This document shows positions 1 to 5,908 of a stretch of DNA of 5,908 nucleotides, in pieces. Below the pieces are notes generated by a model. That model saw nothing but the letters and a program-made list of their open reading frames with translations, was not told the origin of the DNA and ran no database searches. Numbering within the stretch: the stretch's first letter is position 1; each line of letters begins with the position of its first letter. The translations under genes were made by a program, and so were the position numbers. This DNA is from Prevotella sp. (GTDB lineage: Bacteria > Bacteroidota > Bacteroidia > Bacteroidales > Bacteroidaceae): assembly GCA_003483565.1 (NCBI GenBank), contig DMYZ01000016.1:1-5908 (forward strand), given 5' to 3'.

Positions 1-2976
1 CTTTTTCCGTTGTTGATAGCTGGAAATGGTCTTGTATATGGAAGGAATGTACCTCTTATCAATAAGACTATTCATGTCCATGAAACACAAAATCCAATCA
101 AGGGTTCACAGCCCGATCCGGATTCAAAGTCAATTGAGGGTACGGTAGTTGATGCTTCAGGAGAACCTGTCGTAGGAGCAAGTGTCATGGATAAAAAGAC
201 GAAAACCGGAGCTATTACGGACTTGAATGGGAATTTTAAAATGAAGGGGACAGACGGTACCGTCTTGACAGTTTCCTACATCGGCATGGAACCTCAGAAT
301 GTAGTCTATAAAGGACAGCCGTTAAAGATTCAGCTTCAGGACCAGTCGAAACTTTTAAATGAGGTAGTGGTAATCGGCTATGGTACATTGGCTAAGAAGG
401 AAGTGACGAGTGCCATTACTTCTATTTCGTCGGATGACCTGATGAAAGGTGTGAGCGGTTCTTCTATTGCTACCGCTATGCAAGGAAAAATCGGAGGTCT
501 GGTAATAACGGGAGACGGCAGTGCCAATTCCAGTAATAATTTTCAGTTGAGGGGGATGACTTCCATCAATGCAGGAACGTCTCCTTTAGTTGTCATTGAT
601 GGATTCCCCGGAGGGGATATCCGGTCGGTGGAACAATCCGATATTAAGTCCATTGATGTGTTGAAAGATGCTTCTGCCGGTGCTATCTATGGTACGCGTG
701 CAGCTTCAGGAGTCATTTTGATCACGACTAAAAGCGGATCAAACACCGGGGGAAAAATACATTTAAGATACAATACAGAATTAACGAAAAAACAGGCATA
801 CCCAGGCCCAGATCTTTTATCAGCAGCTGATTATGTCAAAAATCAGCGAGGTACAGATTATGGATCTGATGTAGACTGGTATGATGAACTCCTGAATAAA
901 AATAATTTTTCCCAGCGACATACTTTGACTTTGGAAAGAGGAGATGAGAACAGCCGGATACTCGCTTCGTTTACCTATGAAAAAAATGAAGGCGTAGCTG
1001 TGAATGACTCTCGTCAGGACTATGCAGGACGTATTAATGGAGAATTTAAATTATTTGATGACTGGCTGGAAATCCGGACGAACGTAGATTACAGGCAGGC
1101 TGCCCGGGACAATAATATTCCGGATTTCAAGATGGCCTTGATCAATAACCCGACACAGTCACCCTATGACAGTTCTTCTGCGACTGGATATAATGTGTGG
1201 ACCAATGATCCATATCAGTATAATGCATTAGCAGATTCAAAATTGAGTACATATTATGGTCTTGACAAATGGTTCAAGCCGGAGGCAATGTTCAAATTAA
1301 ATATCAAACCGGTTAAGGGATTATCTTTCCAACAGACAATAGGCTATGAAAATCGTCAGTGGGAATACCATTATTATCGTTCACAATATCATCGTATTGA
1401 GATTGAAAACAGTGCAAAAGGGTATGCCCAACTTGATTTCAGTAAGACGGAGAATCTCAATTCCGAGGGATATTTTAATTATATTAATGAGATAAACAAG
1501 CATACCATCAATGCTGTTTTTGGTTATTCTTATTTCGAAACCAATGGAGAGAATTTTGGAATGAACAACAGTAATTTCAGCAACGATGGAGTCAAATTCT
1601 GGAATATAGGTGAAGGCAGTTATCTCAGCGACGGGCTGGCAAGCATGTATTCTTCAAAGAATATTACAGAAAGGCTTTTTGCTCTGTTTGGACGTGTCAA
1701 CTATTCTTATGATAATAGATACAATTTGTCTGCAACCATTCGTCATGAAGGATCTTCGAAATTTGGTCCCGGTAACCGGTGGGGAACTTTTTGGGCTTTG
1801 TCCGGTGGCTGGAATATAGCCAATGAAAATTTCATGAAAAATATCAAATGGATCAATGAATTGAAAATCAGGCTGGGATATGGTGTAACGGGAAACAATA
1901 ATTTCAGTGCAAATTATACGGCTAATACTTTGAGCTCTGACGTGCTATGGCTTTTGCCAGACGGTTCTTGGGCCAATTCTTATGGAAAGAGCCAGAATAT
2001 CAATGAAAATCTGGGTTGGGAGAAAAAGAAAGAGTTGAATGTAGGTGTTGACTGGTCTTTATTCCATGACAGGCTGTATGGTAGTGTGGATATCTACAAA
2101 CGTAAGATAACCGGTATAATTTATAATGTCAATGTTCCCCAACCGCCTTATCCACAAGGTACTGAATATGAAAACATCGGTGATATGGAAAATAAAGGCT
2201 GGGAAATTCAAATCGGAGGTAAAATCATTGACACAAAGGATTTTCAGTATAAATCTGACATGAATATCAGCCATTGTACCACTAAAATACTTAGTTTATG
2301 GGGGGATAACACATACTATACAGGATCCGGATTCCCTGCTCCGGGTAATCCGGGTGATGCAGCCAGGATAGAAGCTGGAACTAAAGTAGGAAGTTTCTAT
2401 CTATGGAAATTTGCAGGTTTTGATGATGATGGTAATTTCCTTTTGTATGATAAAGACGGAAAAGTGATACCTGCCAGTGAAAAGACTATGGATGATAAAA
2501 GATATATAGGAAATTATATCCCTAAAGTAATGGTCGGATGGAGCCATAATCTCTCTTATAAGAACTGGGATCTGGATATCAGTATGCATAGCTGGATCGA
2601 TTTTGATGTCTACAATACTACAGAAATGTATTTTGGCATAAAGAATACCAATAATTGGAATTTGCTGAAGTCTGCTGTCTATGGGAAGAACGAGAACATT
2701 AACGGTGAGAAGCAATTGTGCGACTACTTCCTCCATGACGGTACATTCCTTAAAATAGATGCGATTACTTTAGGATACAATCTGCCCATGAAAAAATATG
2801 TCAAATATATCGATAATATACATTTTTATGGAACCATTGGAAATGTGGCTTGTTTCACAAAATATAATGGGTTGAATCCTGAAGTGGATATTACAGGATG
2901 GCAAGGTGGTATAGAATGGTTCGGAGCTTATCCCCAGGTTCGTACTTATACATTAGGAATTCAAGTCGAATTTTAA
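1..2976 (+). CDS. SusC/RagA-family TonB-dependent outer-membrane glycan transporter (5' end outside window)
   Basis: This is an outer-membrane beta-barrel that imports oligosaccharides using TonB energy and pairs with the SusD-like lipoprotein encoded next. The frame is open from base 1 and gives 991 visible residues. The first in-frame ATG is at 187, inside a conserved domain, so the true start lies upstream; a TTG at 10 is not a credible start. The first residues (LFPLLIAGNGLVYG) resemble the end of a signal peptide. Next come a polar linker and a carboxypeptidase-D-regulatory-like beta-sandwich (about 133-340; IEGTVVDASGEPVVGASV, then TDLNGNF and VSYIGM). The SusC hallmark EVVVIGYGT starts at 361. 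The plug domain runs to about 740, with LVVIDGFPGG near 586 and DVLKDASAGAIYGTRAASG, ILITTKSG near 655-738. The remaining roughly 740 residues form the barrel and end in LGIQVEF, with the usual terminal aromatic residue. No STN signalling domain is visible, but one could not lie in the missing part unless the protein were much longer. Family assignment is secure; the substrate is unknown. Confidence 0.97.
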   Translation, partial: LFPLLIAGNGLVYGRNVPLINKTIHVHETQNPIKGSQPDPDSKSIEGTVVDASGEPVVGASVMDKKTKTGAITDLNGNFKMKGTDGTVLTVSYIGMEPQNVVYKGQPLKIQLQDQSKLLNEVVVIGYGTLAKKEVTSAITSISSDDLMKGVSGSSIATAMQGKIGGLVITGDGSANSSNNFQLRGMTSINAGTSPLVVIDGFPGGDIRSVEQSDIKSIDVLKDASAGAIYGTRAASGVILITTKSGSNTGGKIHLRYNTELTKKQAYPGPDLLSAADYVKNQRGTDYGSDVDWYDELLNKNNFSQRHTLTLERGDENSRILASFTYEKNEGVAVNDSRQDYAGRINGEFKLFDDWLEIRTNVDYRQAARDNNIPDFKMALINNPTQSPYDSSSATGYNVWTNDPYQYNALADSKLSTYYGLDKWFKPEAMFKLNIKPVKGLSFQQTIGYENRQWEYHYYRSQYHRIEIENSAKGYAQLDFSKTENLNSEGYFNYINEINKHTINAVFGYSYFETNGENFGMNNSNFSNDGVKFWNIGEGSYLSDGLASMYSSKNITERLFALFGRVNYSYDNRYNLSATIRHEGSSKFGPGNRWGTFWALSGGWNIANENFMKNIKWINELKIRLGYGVTGNNNFSANYTANTLSSDVLWLLPDGSWANSYGKSQNINENLGWEKKKELNVGVDWSLFHDRLYGSVDIYKRKITGIIYNVNVPQPPYPQGTEYENIGDMENKGWEIQIGGKIIDTKDFQYKSDMNISHCTTKILSLWGDNTYYTGSGFPAPGNPGDAARIEAGTKVGSFYLWKFAGFDDDGNFLLYDKDGKVIPASEKTMDDKRYIGNYIPKVMVGWSHNLSYKNWDLDISMHSWIDFDVYNTTEMYFGIKNTNNWNLLKSAVYGKNENINGEKQLCDYFLHDGTFLKIDAITLGYNLPMKKYVKYIDNIHFYGTIGNVACFTKYNGLNPEVDITGWQGGIEWFGAYPQVRTYTLGIQVEF

Positions 2977-2990
2977 AATCATCAACTGAT
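2977..2990 (+). other. short susC-susD intercistronic junction
   Basis: Only 14 bases (AATCATCAACTGAT) separate the susC-like TAA from the susD-like ATG. They hold no purine-rich Shine-Dalgarno sequence, no hairpin and no room for a promoter. This is typical of Bacteroidota, which often start translation on AT-rich leaders, and it implies that the two genes are co-transcribed. Confidence 0.8.
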
Positions 2991-3050
2991 ATGAAAAACA
3001 AATATATTCAATTCATCCTTTTTGGATTTATTTTATTGTTGACTTCTTGC
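2991..3050 (+). other. lipoprotein (type II) signal sequence of the SusD-like protein
   Basis: The first 20 codons encode a short basic start (Lys2, Lys4), a hydrophobic run (FILFGFILLL) and the lipobox L-T-S-C. Cys20 (bases 3048-3050) is the predicted lipidated residue after signal peptidase II cleavage. The mature protein would begin CSVDP. An acidic residue shortly after the cysteine fits, loosely, the surface-export signals described for Bacteroidota lipoproteins, but the match is too weak to prove surface export by itself. Confidence 0.88.
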
Positions 3051-4691
3051 AGTGTAGATCCAACCTATTATTCCCAAGTAGTGCCTTCTAATTTTTATCA
3101 GTCACAAGACAATGTCTGGCAACGCTTTTACAGACCATTTACCCATTGGAGGTGGTATGTTGGAACTGATGAAGGGTATTGGCGATGTGAAGAGTTAGGT
3201 ACGGATGAGTTTTGCCTGCCTACGCGGGGGTCTGATTGGTATAATGGCGGGCAGTATCAACTTTTCCACCATCATAAATACTATGATCAGATGGATGCCA
3301 TAGGTAATGGATGGAGTGGATTTGGAATGGGAGTAGCTCTTGCATGGGATACATATAGAGATTTGTCTACTGTTGATTTTGATAAATTGGGATTTGCTTC
3401 CGGTACGAGAGAATCCATGTTGGCACAATTGAATGCCCTTGTAGCTTCTTTTTATAAGGATGGGCTCGATTTGTTTGGAGGTGTACCTTTATACGGCCCT
3501 CAAGATCTTGATATCAAGGGTCGTTCCACAGCCCAAGAGACTTTTAACTTTATAGATTCTTTGCTGAATGTGGCAATACCTCAGTTGCCCGTAAAGGAAG
3601 AGTTGGGAGGAGCTGAAAATGGAACCATTAACCGGGCTGCAGGAGCTGCATTGAAAGCAGAGTTGTATTTTAATGCCATATCCTATATAGATAAAGACAT
3701 GTTTTCCGAGGCTGCCACGATTTGCCAGGATATTATAGACGGTAAATATGGTCCGTATGACTTGGATGACGACTGGACGACAACATTCGGTTTTAACAAT
3801 GAAACCAGTAAGGAAATCATTTGGTCTATACCCAGCCAGAATGCAAAACTGCAGTCTGATGGAGATCATTGGGGAACAATGATGCCTTATAATTATTATA
3901 AATATTTGGGTAATTTGCAGAACTCGAATGCGGATAATGGCTATTGCCTTCTTCCAAGTAGAGATCCCAGCGGTGAATTGTATACTTATCATTTAGGCGA
4001 ACCCTATGAGAAATTTGCGGATGGGGATGTGAGAAAACAAAATTATGTTTACGAGGGGAACGGAAAATATCGTGGCATGTTTGTCATCGGCCGTCTTGTC
4101 AATCCCCTTGATACTACTTTCCAATGTTTGGGAGCAAGGGAATATAGTGGGAAAGTGATTACCATTCGTGACCAGGTATCCTATTTCGCCCAACTTGGAT
4201 CTTCAAAATATCCTGATGTGGCTTCTTTGCCGTCTACCATTGCTACAGCTGAAGAAAATTCCGGTGTACGTCTGATAAAAAGAAGTCCCAGACCGACTCA
4301 GGACGATGCCAGTCTTATGTATAATCCGGATATTCCGGTAATCCGTCTATCCGAAATCTATTATATGTTGGCTGAATGTAAAATGAGAGCTGGTGACAAG
4401 GCAGGAGCTGCCGCACTTATTAATAAAGTGAGAAAAAGATATTTTGTTAATGGACAAGATCCTGATCCTGTAACTCCTGCTAATCTTGATAAATACAGAA
4501 TGTTAGATGAATGGTTGGAGGAATTTTTAGGAGAGGGTAGACGCAGAACGGATTTGAGAAGGTGGAATGCTTATGTGACTGAAGACTGGTGGGACCACAA
4601 AGCTACTAATGATGCAAATATTAATCTGTTCCCGGTTCCGGCTTCAGCTATCAATGCCAATAACAAATTGGAGCAGAATCCAGGATACTAA
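2991..4691 (+). CDS. SusD/RagB-family surface glycan-binding lipoprotein
   Basis: This complete 566-residue lipoprotein is expected to sit on the outer face of the outer membrane, bind oligosaccharide and close over the SusC-like barrel. The ATG at 2991 is chosen because it directly precedes a lipoprotein signal (MKNKYIQF, hydrophobic core, lipobox LTSC with Cys20); the frame is open further upstream, but that part overlaps the susC gene and makes no signal peptide. The N-terminal part is rich in aromatic residues and contains a motif seen in many SusD relatives (LGTDEFCLPTRGSDWYNGG, residues 69-87). The middle has the helical TPR-like elements (RAAGAALKAELYFNAI, about 215-230). The C-terminal SusD region is clear: RLSEIYYMLAECKMRAGD (452-469), the EFLGEGRRRTDLRRW helix (511-525), and the ending LFPVPASAINANNKLEQNPGY. 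The length is normal for the family. The ligand cannot be read from sequence; an alpha-linked glycan is inferred only from the neighbouring GH31 gene. Confidence 0.97.
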   Translation: MKNKYIQFILFGFILLLTSCSVDPTYYSQVVPSNFYQSQDNVWQRFYRPFTHWRWYVGTDEGYWRCEELGTDEFCLPTRGSDWYNGGQYQLFHHHKYYDQMDAIGNGWSGFGMGVALAWDTYRDLSTVDFDKLGFASGTRESMLAQLNALVASFYKDGLDLFGGVPLYGPQDLDIKGRSTAQETFNFIDSLLNVAIPQLPVKEELGGAENGTINRAAGAALKAELYFNAISYIDKDMFSEAATICQDIIDGKYGPYDLDDDWTTTFGFNNETSKEIIWSIPSQNAKLQSDGDHWGTMMPYNYYKYLGNLQNSNADNGYCLLPSRDPSGELYTYHLGEPYEKFADGDVRKQNYVYEGNGKYRGMFVIGRLVNPLDTTFQCLGAREYSGKVITIRDQVSYFAQLGSSKYPDVASLPSTIATAEENSGVRLIKRSPRPTQDDASLMYNPDIPVIRLSEIYYMLAECKMRAGDKAGAAALINKVRKRYFVNGQDPDPVTPANLDKYRMLDEWLEEFLGEGRRRTDLRRWNAYVTEDWWDHKATNDANINLFPVPASAINANNKLEQNPGY

Positions 4692-4702
4692 GATATAGAA
4701 AA

Positions 4703-4739
4703 GCGTCGGTAGAATTTCTATAAAATATTCTACTGACGC
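4703..4739 (+). terminator. strong hairpin after susD, probable terminator or mRNA 3'-end stabiliser
   Basis: Arms at 4703-4715 (GCGTCGGTAGAAT) and 4727-4739 (ATTCTACTGACGC) pair over 13 positions with a single G-U wobble, around an 11-base AT-rich loop. The hairpin begins 11 bases after the susD-like stop codon. There is no clean T-run after it (AATTAAATTAAG follows), so it is not a textbook intrinsic terminator. It may terminate partially, or protect the 3' end of the susC-susD message. Its position between a stop codon and a promoter-like element supports a role in separating transcripts. Confidence 0.7.
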
Positions 4740-4758
4740 AATTAAATTAAGAATCAAG

Positions 4759-4788
4759 TTTCTTAATACAAAAAAACTTTTATCTTTG
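4759..4788 (+). promoter_or_regulatory. predicted Bacteroidota sigma-ABfr-type promoter for the GH31 gene
   Basis: TATCTTTG at 4781-4788 is an exact match to the TAnnTTTG -7 consensus of the Bacteroidota primary sigma factor. The -33 region is weak: the best TTTG-like candidate is TTTC at 4759-4762, leaving 18 bases between the elements, slightly below the usual 19-21 or so. The start of transcription would fall a few bases after 4788, giving a leader of roughly 50 bases before the GH31 ATG. An A-rich tract lies between the elements. Because the match is short and the region AT-rich, chance occurrence is possible, but its position between a hairpin and a start codon makes it credible. Confidence 0.6.
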
Positions 4789-4845
4789 CAATCAGAATGT
4801 GCCTTATTACTAACCAACCAATAATTATTATAAAAATTACACTTG
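4789..4845 (+). other. AT-rich 5' leader of the GH31 gene
   Basis: This is the stretch from the -7 element to the GH31 start codon. It is AT-rich near the ATG (ATAATTATTATAAAAATTAC) and has no Shine-Dalgarno sequence, as is usual in Bacteroidota, where unstructured A/T-rich leaders support initiation. I see no stable hairpin or known riboswitch pattern in it. Confidence 0.45.
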
Positions 4846-4905
4846 ATGAAAAAAACACTATTTACATGTCTTATCGTGCTGCTTTCAGCCGGGAGCGCTT
4901 CTGCA
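4846..4905 (+). other. Sec (type I) signal peptide of the GH31 enzyme
   Basis: The first 20 codons give a lysine start (Lys2, Lys3), a hydrophobic core (LFTCLIVLLSAG) and a signal peptidase I site A-S-A before Gln21. A Q at +1 is frequent in Bacteroidota exported proteins. Cys8 sits inside the hydrophobic core, too early and in the wrong context for a lipobox. A soluble exported enzyme, most likely periplasmic, is therefore predicted. Confidence 0.88.
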
Positions 4906-5908
4906 CAGGAATCGGCCAATGTGGCCTATAAAGACAATTCTGTCAGATTTACGGTAATATCTGACGGAACCCTCCGGATGGAGTATTCTCCTGACGGAAA
5001 GTTTACCGATAACCAATCCTTTGTGGCTGTGAACCGGATGTATCCGCATGTTAACTACCGACTGAAACAGGATGGTAAAAAGGTAGTCATCCAGACGGAC
5101 AAGCTGGTCCTGACCTACAAGAAGAACAGTGGAAAGTTTACTCCGTCCAATTTATCCGTAATTTCCGCGAAGAATTTCTTCAAGTTTTCGTGGCATCCCG
5201 GGATGCAACAGAAAGGCAATCTCTTAGGTACCTATCGTACCTTAGATGGCTGCGATGGCGATTATTATGCTTATCAGAAGAAGAAACTGGAACTGGAAAA
5301 GGGAATTCTGGCTACAGATGGCTGGACGCTGATCGATGATTCGAAGAATTTTCTGTTTGACAATTCCGAATGGCCTTGGGTAGAGAAGCGGAATGGCGGT
5401 GATGTTCAAGACTGGTATTTTATGGCATACGGTCATAACTATAAGGCTGCTTTGAAAGATTTTACGCTTTTCTCCGGCAAAGTCCCCTTGCCTCCTAAAT
5501 ATGCCTTTGGCTACTGGTGGTCCCGTTACTGGAGCTATTCAGATGATGAACTCCGTGACGTTATCCACAAATTCAATACTTACAATATTCCCCTTGACGT
5601 CCTGGTGATAGATATGGACTGGCACTATACTGAGCAGGGAAAGGGCGGCTGGACGGGCTGGACTTGGAACCGGAGGCTTTTTCCGGATCCCTCAAAGCTA
5701 CTTGATTACCTGCATTCCAATCAGTTGGACGTAACCCTTAACCTGCACCCCGCAGATGGCGTTGCCCCTTATGAGGAGCAGTATCCTCAGGTAGCCCGTG
5801 ATATGGGTGTTGATCCTGCTTCCAGGAAAACGATATCCTGGGTGGCCTCAGACAAGAAACTCATGACGACTGTTTTCAAGGATATCCTGGATCCGATGCA
5901 CCGCCAGG
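4846..5908 (+). CDS. secreted GH31 glycoside hydrolase, N-terminal part (3' end outside window)
   Basis: This is a retaining alpha-glycosidase of family GH31, with 354 codons visible and the frame still open at the window end. The ATG at 4846 opens a signal peptide (MKKTLFTCLIVLLSAGSASA|Q) without a lipobox, so a periplasmic location is likely. Residues about 22-213 form the N-terminal beta-sandwich region typical of the family. The catalytic (beta/alpha)8 barrel begins at PLPPKYAFGYWWSRYWSYSD (214-233). It contains IPLDVLVIDMDWH (248-260), in which the aspartates match the conserved substrate-binding strand, then GGWTGWTWNRRLFPDP (267-282) and DVTLNLHPADGV (295-306). The window ends at MHRQ, shortly before the strand expected to carry the nucleophilic aspartate, so the catalytic residues cannot be checked. 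The DMDWH and NLHPADG motifs differ from the classic alpha-glucosidase and xyloglucan alpha-xylosidase versions I recall, so the substrate is left open (alpha-glucoside, alpha-galactoside or alpha-GalNAc are possible). It follows the susCD pair and probably has its own promoter. Confidence 0.93.
   Translation, partial: MKKTLFTCLIVLLSAGSASAQESANVAYKDNSVRFTVISDGTLRMEYSPDGKFTDNQSFVAVNRMYPHVNYRLKQDGKKVVIQTDKLVLTYKKNSGKFTPSNLSVISAKNFFKFSWHPGMQQKGNLLGTYRTLDGCDGDYYAYQKKKLELEKGILATDGWTLIDDSKNFLFDNSEWPWVEKRNGGDVQDWYFMAYGHNYKAALKDFTLFSGKVPLPPKYAFGYWWSRYWSYSDDELRDVIHKFNTYNIPLDVLVIDMDWHYTEQGKGGWTGWTWNRRLFPDPSKLLDYLHSNQLDVTLNLHPADGVAPYEEQYPQVARDMGVDPASRKTISWVASDKKLMTTVFKDILDPMHRQ

Noticed and set aside
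10..12. TTG at 10 as the start codon of the SusC-like gene
   Set aside because: The frame is open to base 1 and the residues on both sides of the TTG form one hydrophobic segment resembling the end of a signal peptide. The gene almost certainly starts before the window.
1610..1819. Alternative + frame of 69 codons inside susC
   Set aside because: It lies wholly within the barrel-coding region in another frame and has no recognisable features.
2898..2990. Upstream in-frame extension of the susD frame to an ATG at 2898
   Set aside because: It overlaps the end of susC, encodes a basic non-hydrophobic stretch and would bury the lipoprotein signal internally. The ATG at 2991 immediately precedes a clear signal peptide and lipobox.
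2059..3992. Several minus-strand open frames opposite susC and susD (at 2059-2274, 2401-2736, 3195-3428 and 3489-3992)
   Set aside because: They are antisense to well-supported coding sequence, have low-complexity Ile/His-rich translations and show no family motifs.
4692..4845. Possible invertible promoter or site-specific recombination site in the susD-GH31 gap
   Set aside because: Bacteroidota phase-variable promoters are flanked by inverted repeats that enclose the promoter. The only good inverted repeat here is a compact hairpin upstream of the promoter-like element, with no matching copy downstream.
4644..4919. Minus-strand open frame of 91 codons across the susD-GH31 gap
   Set aside because: It runs antisense through the susD end, the hairpin, the promoter-like element and the GH31 signal peptide. 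It has no recognisable domain, and the gap is better explained as regulatory sequence.
5226..5242. Inverted repeat AGGTAC-CTATC-GTACCT inside the GH31 gene
   Set aside because: The arms are only 6 bases and lie within conserved coding sequence (GTYRTL). This is probably a chance palindrome rather than an operator or recombination site.

Overview
The window looks like part of a polysaccharide utilization locus (PUL) from a gut-type Bacteroidales bacterium (Bacteroides, Phocaeicola or a close relative). The reasons are an adjacent SusC-like/SusD-like pair, the absence of Shine-Dalgarno sequences before either visible start codon, a TAnnTTTG-type -7 promoter element characteristic of Bacteroidota, and a GC content of about 40% in most of the sequence. 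The genus cannot be fixed from this sequence alone.

Layout, all on the + strand: (1) bases 1-2976 hold a SusC-family TonB-dependent outer-membrane transporter whose start lies before the window; (2) after 14 bases, 2991-4691 holds a complete SusD/RagB-family surface lipoprotein; (3) bases 4692-4845 form a 154-base gap with a strong hairpin just after the susD stop, then a consensus Bacteroidota -7 promoter element and an AT-rich leader; (4) 4846-5908 holds the first 354 codons of a secreted glycoside hydrolase of family GH31, cut off by the window end just before the expected catalytic nucleophile.

Proposed joint function: the SusD-like lipoprotein captures an oligosaccharide at the cell surface and acts as a lid on the SusC-like barrel. 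The barrel imports the sugar with TonB energy. The GH31 enzyme has a cleavable signal peptide and no lipobox, so it probably acts in the periplasm on alpha-linked sugars delivered by the transporter. The target glycan cannot be named: GH31 includes alpha-glucosidases, alpha-xylosidases, alpha-galactosidases and alpha-N-acetylgalactosaminidases, and the sensor/regulator and other enzymes of the locus are not in view.

I found no RNA gene, CRISPR array, insertion sequence or previously unknown system. The parts most worth a second look are the hairpin-plus-promoter arrangement between susD and the GH31 gene, and the GH31 subgroup.
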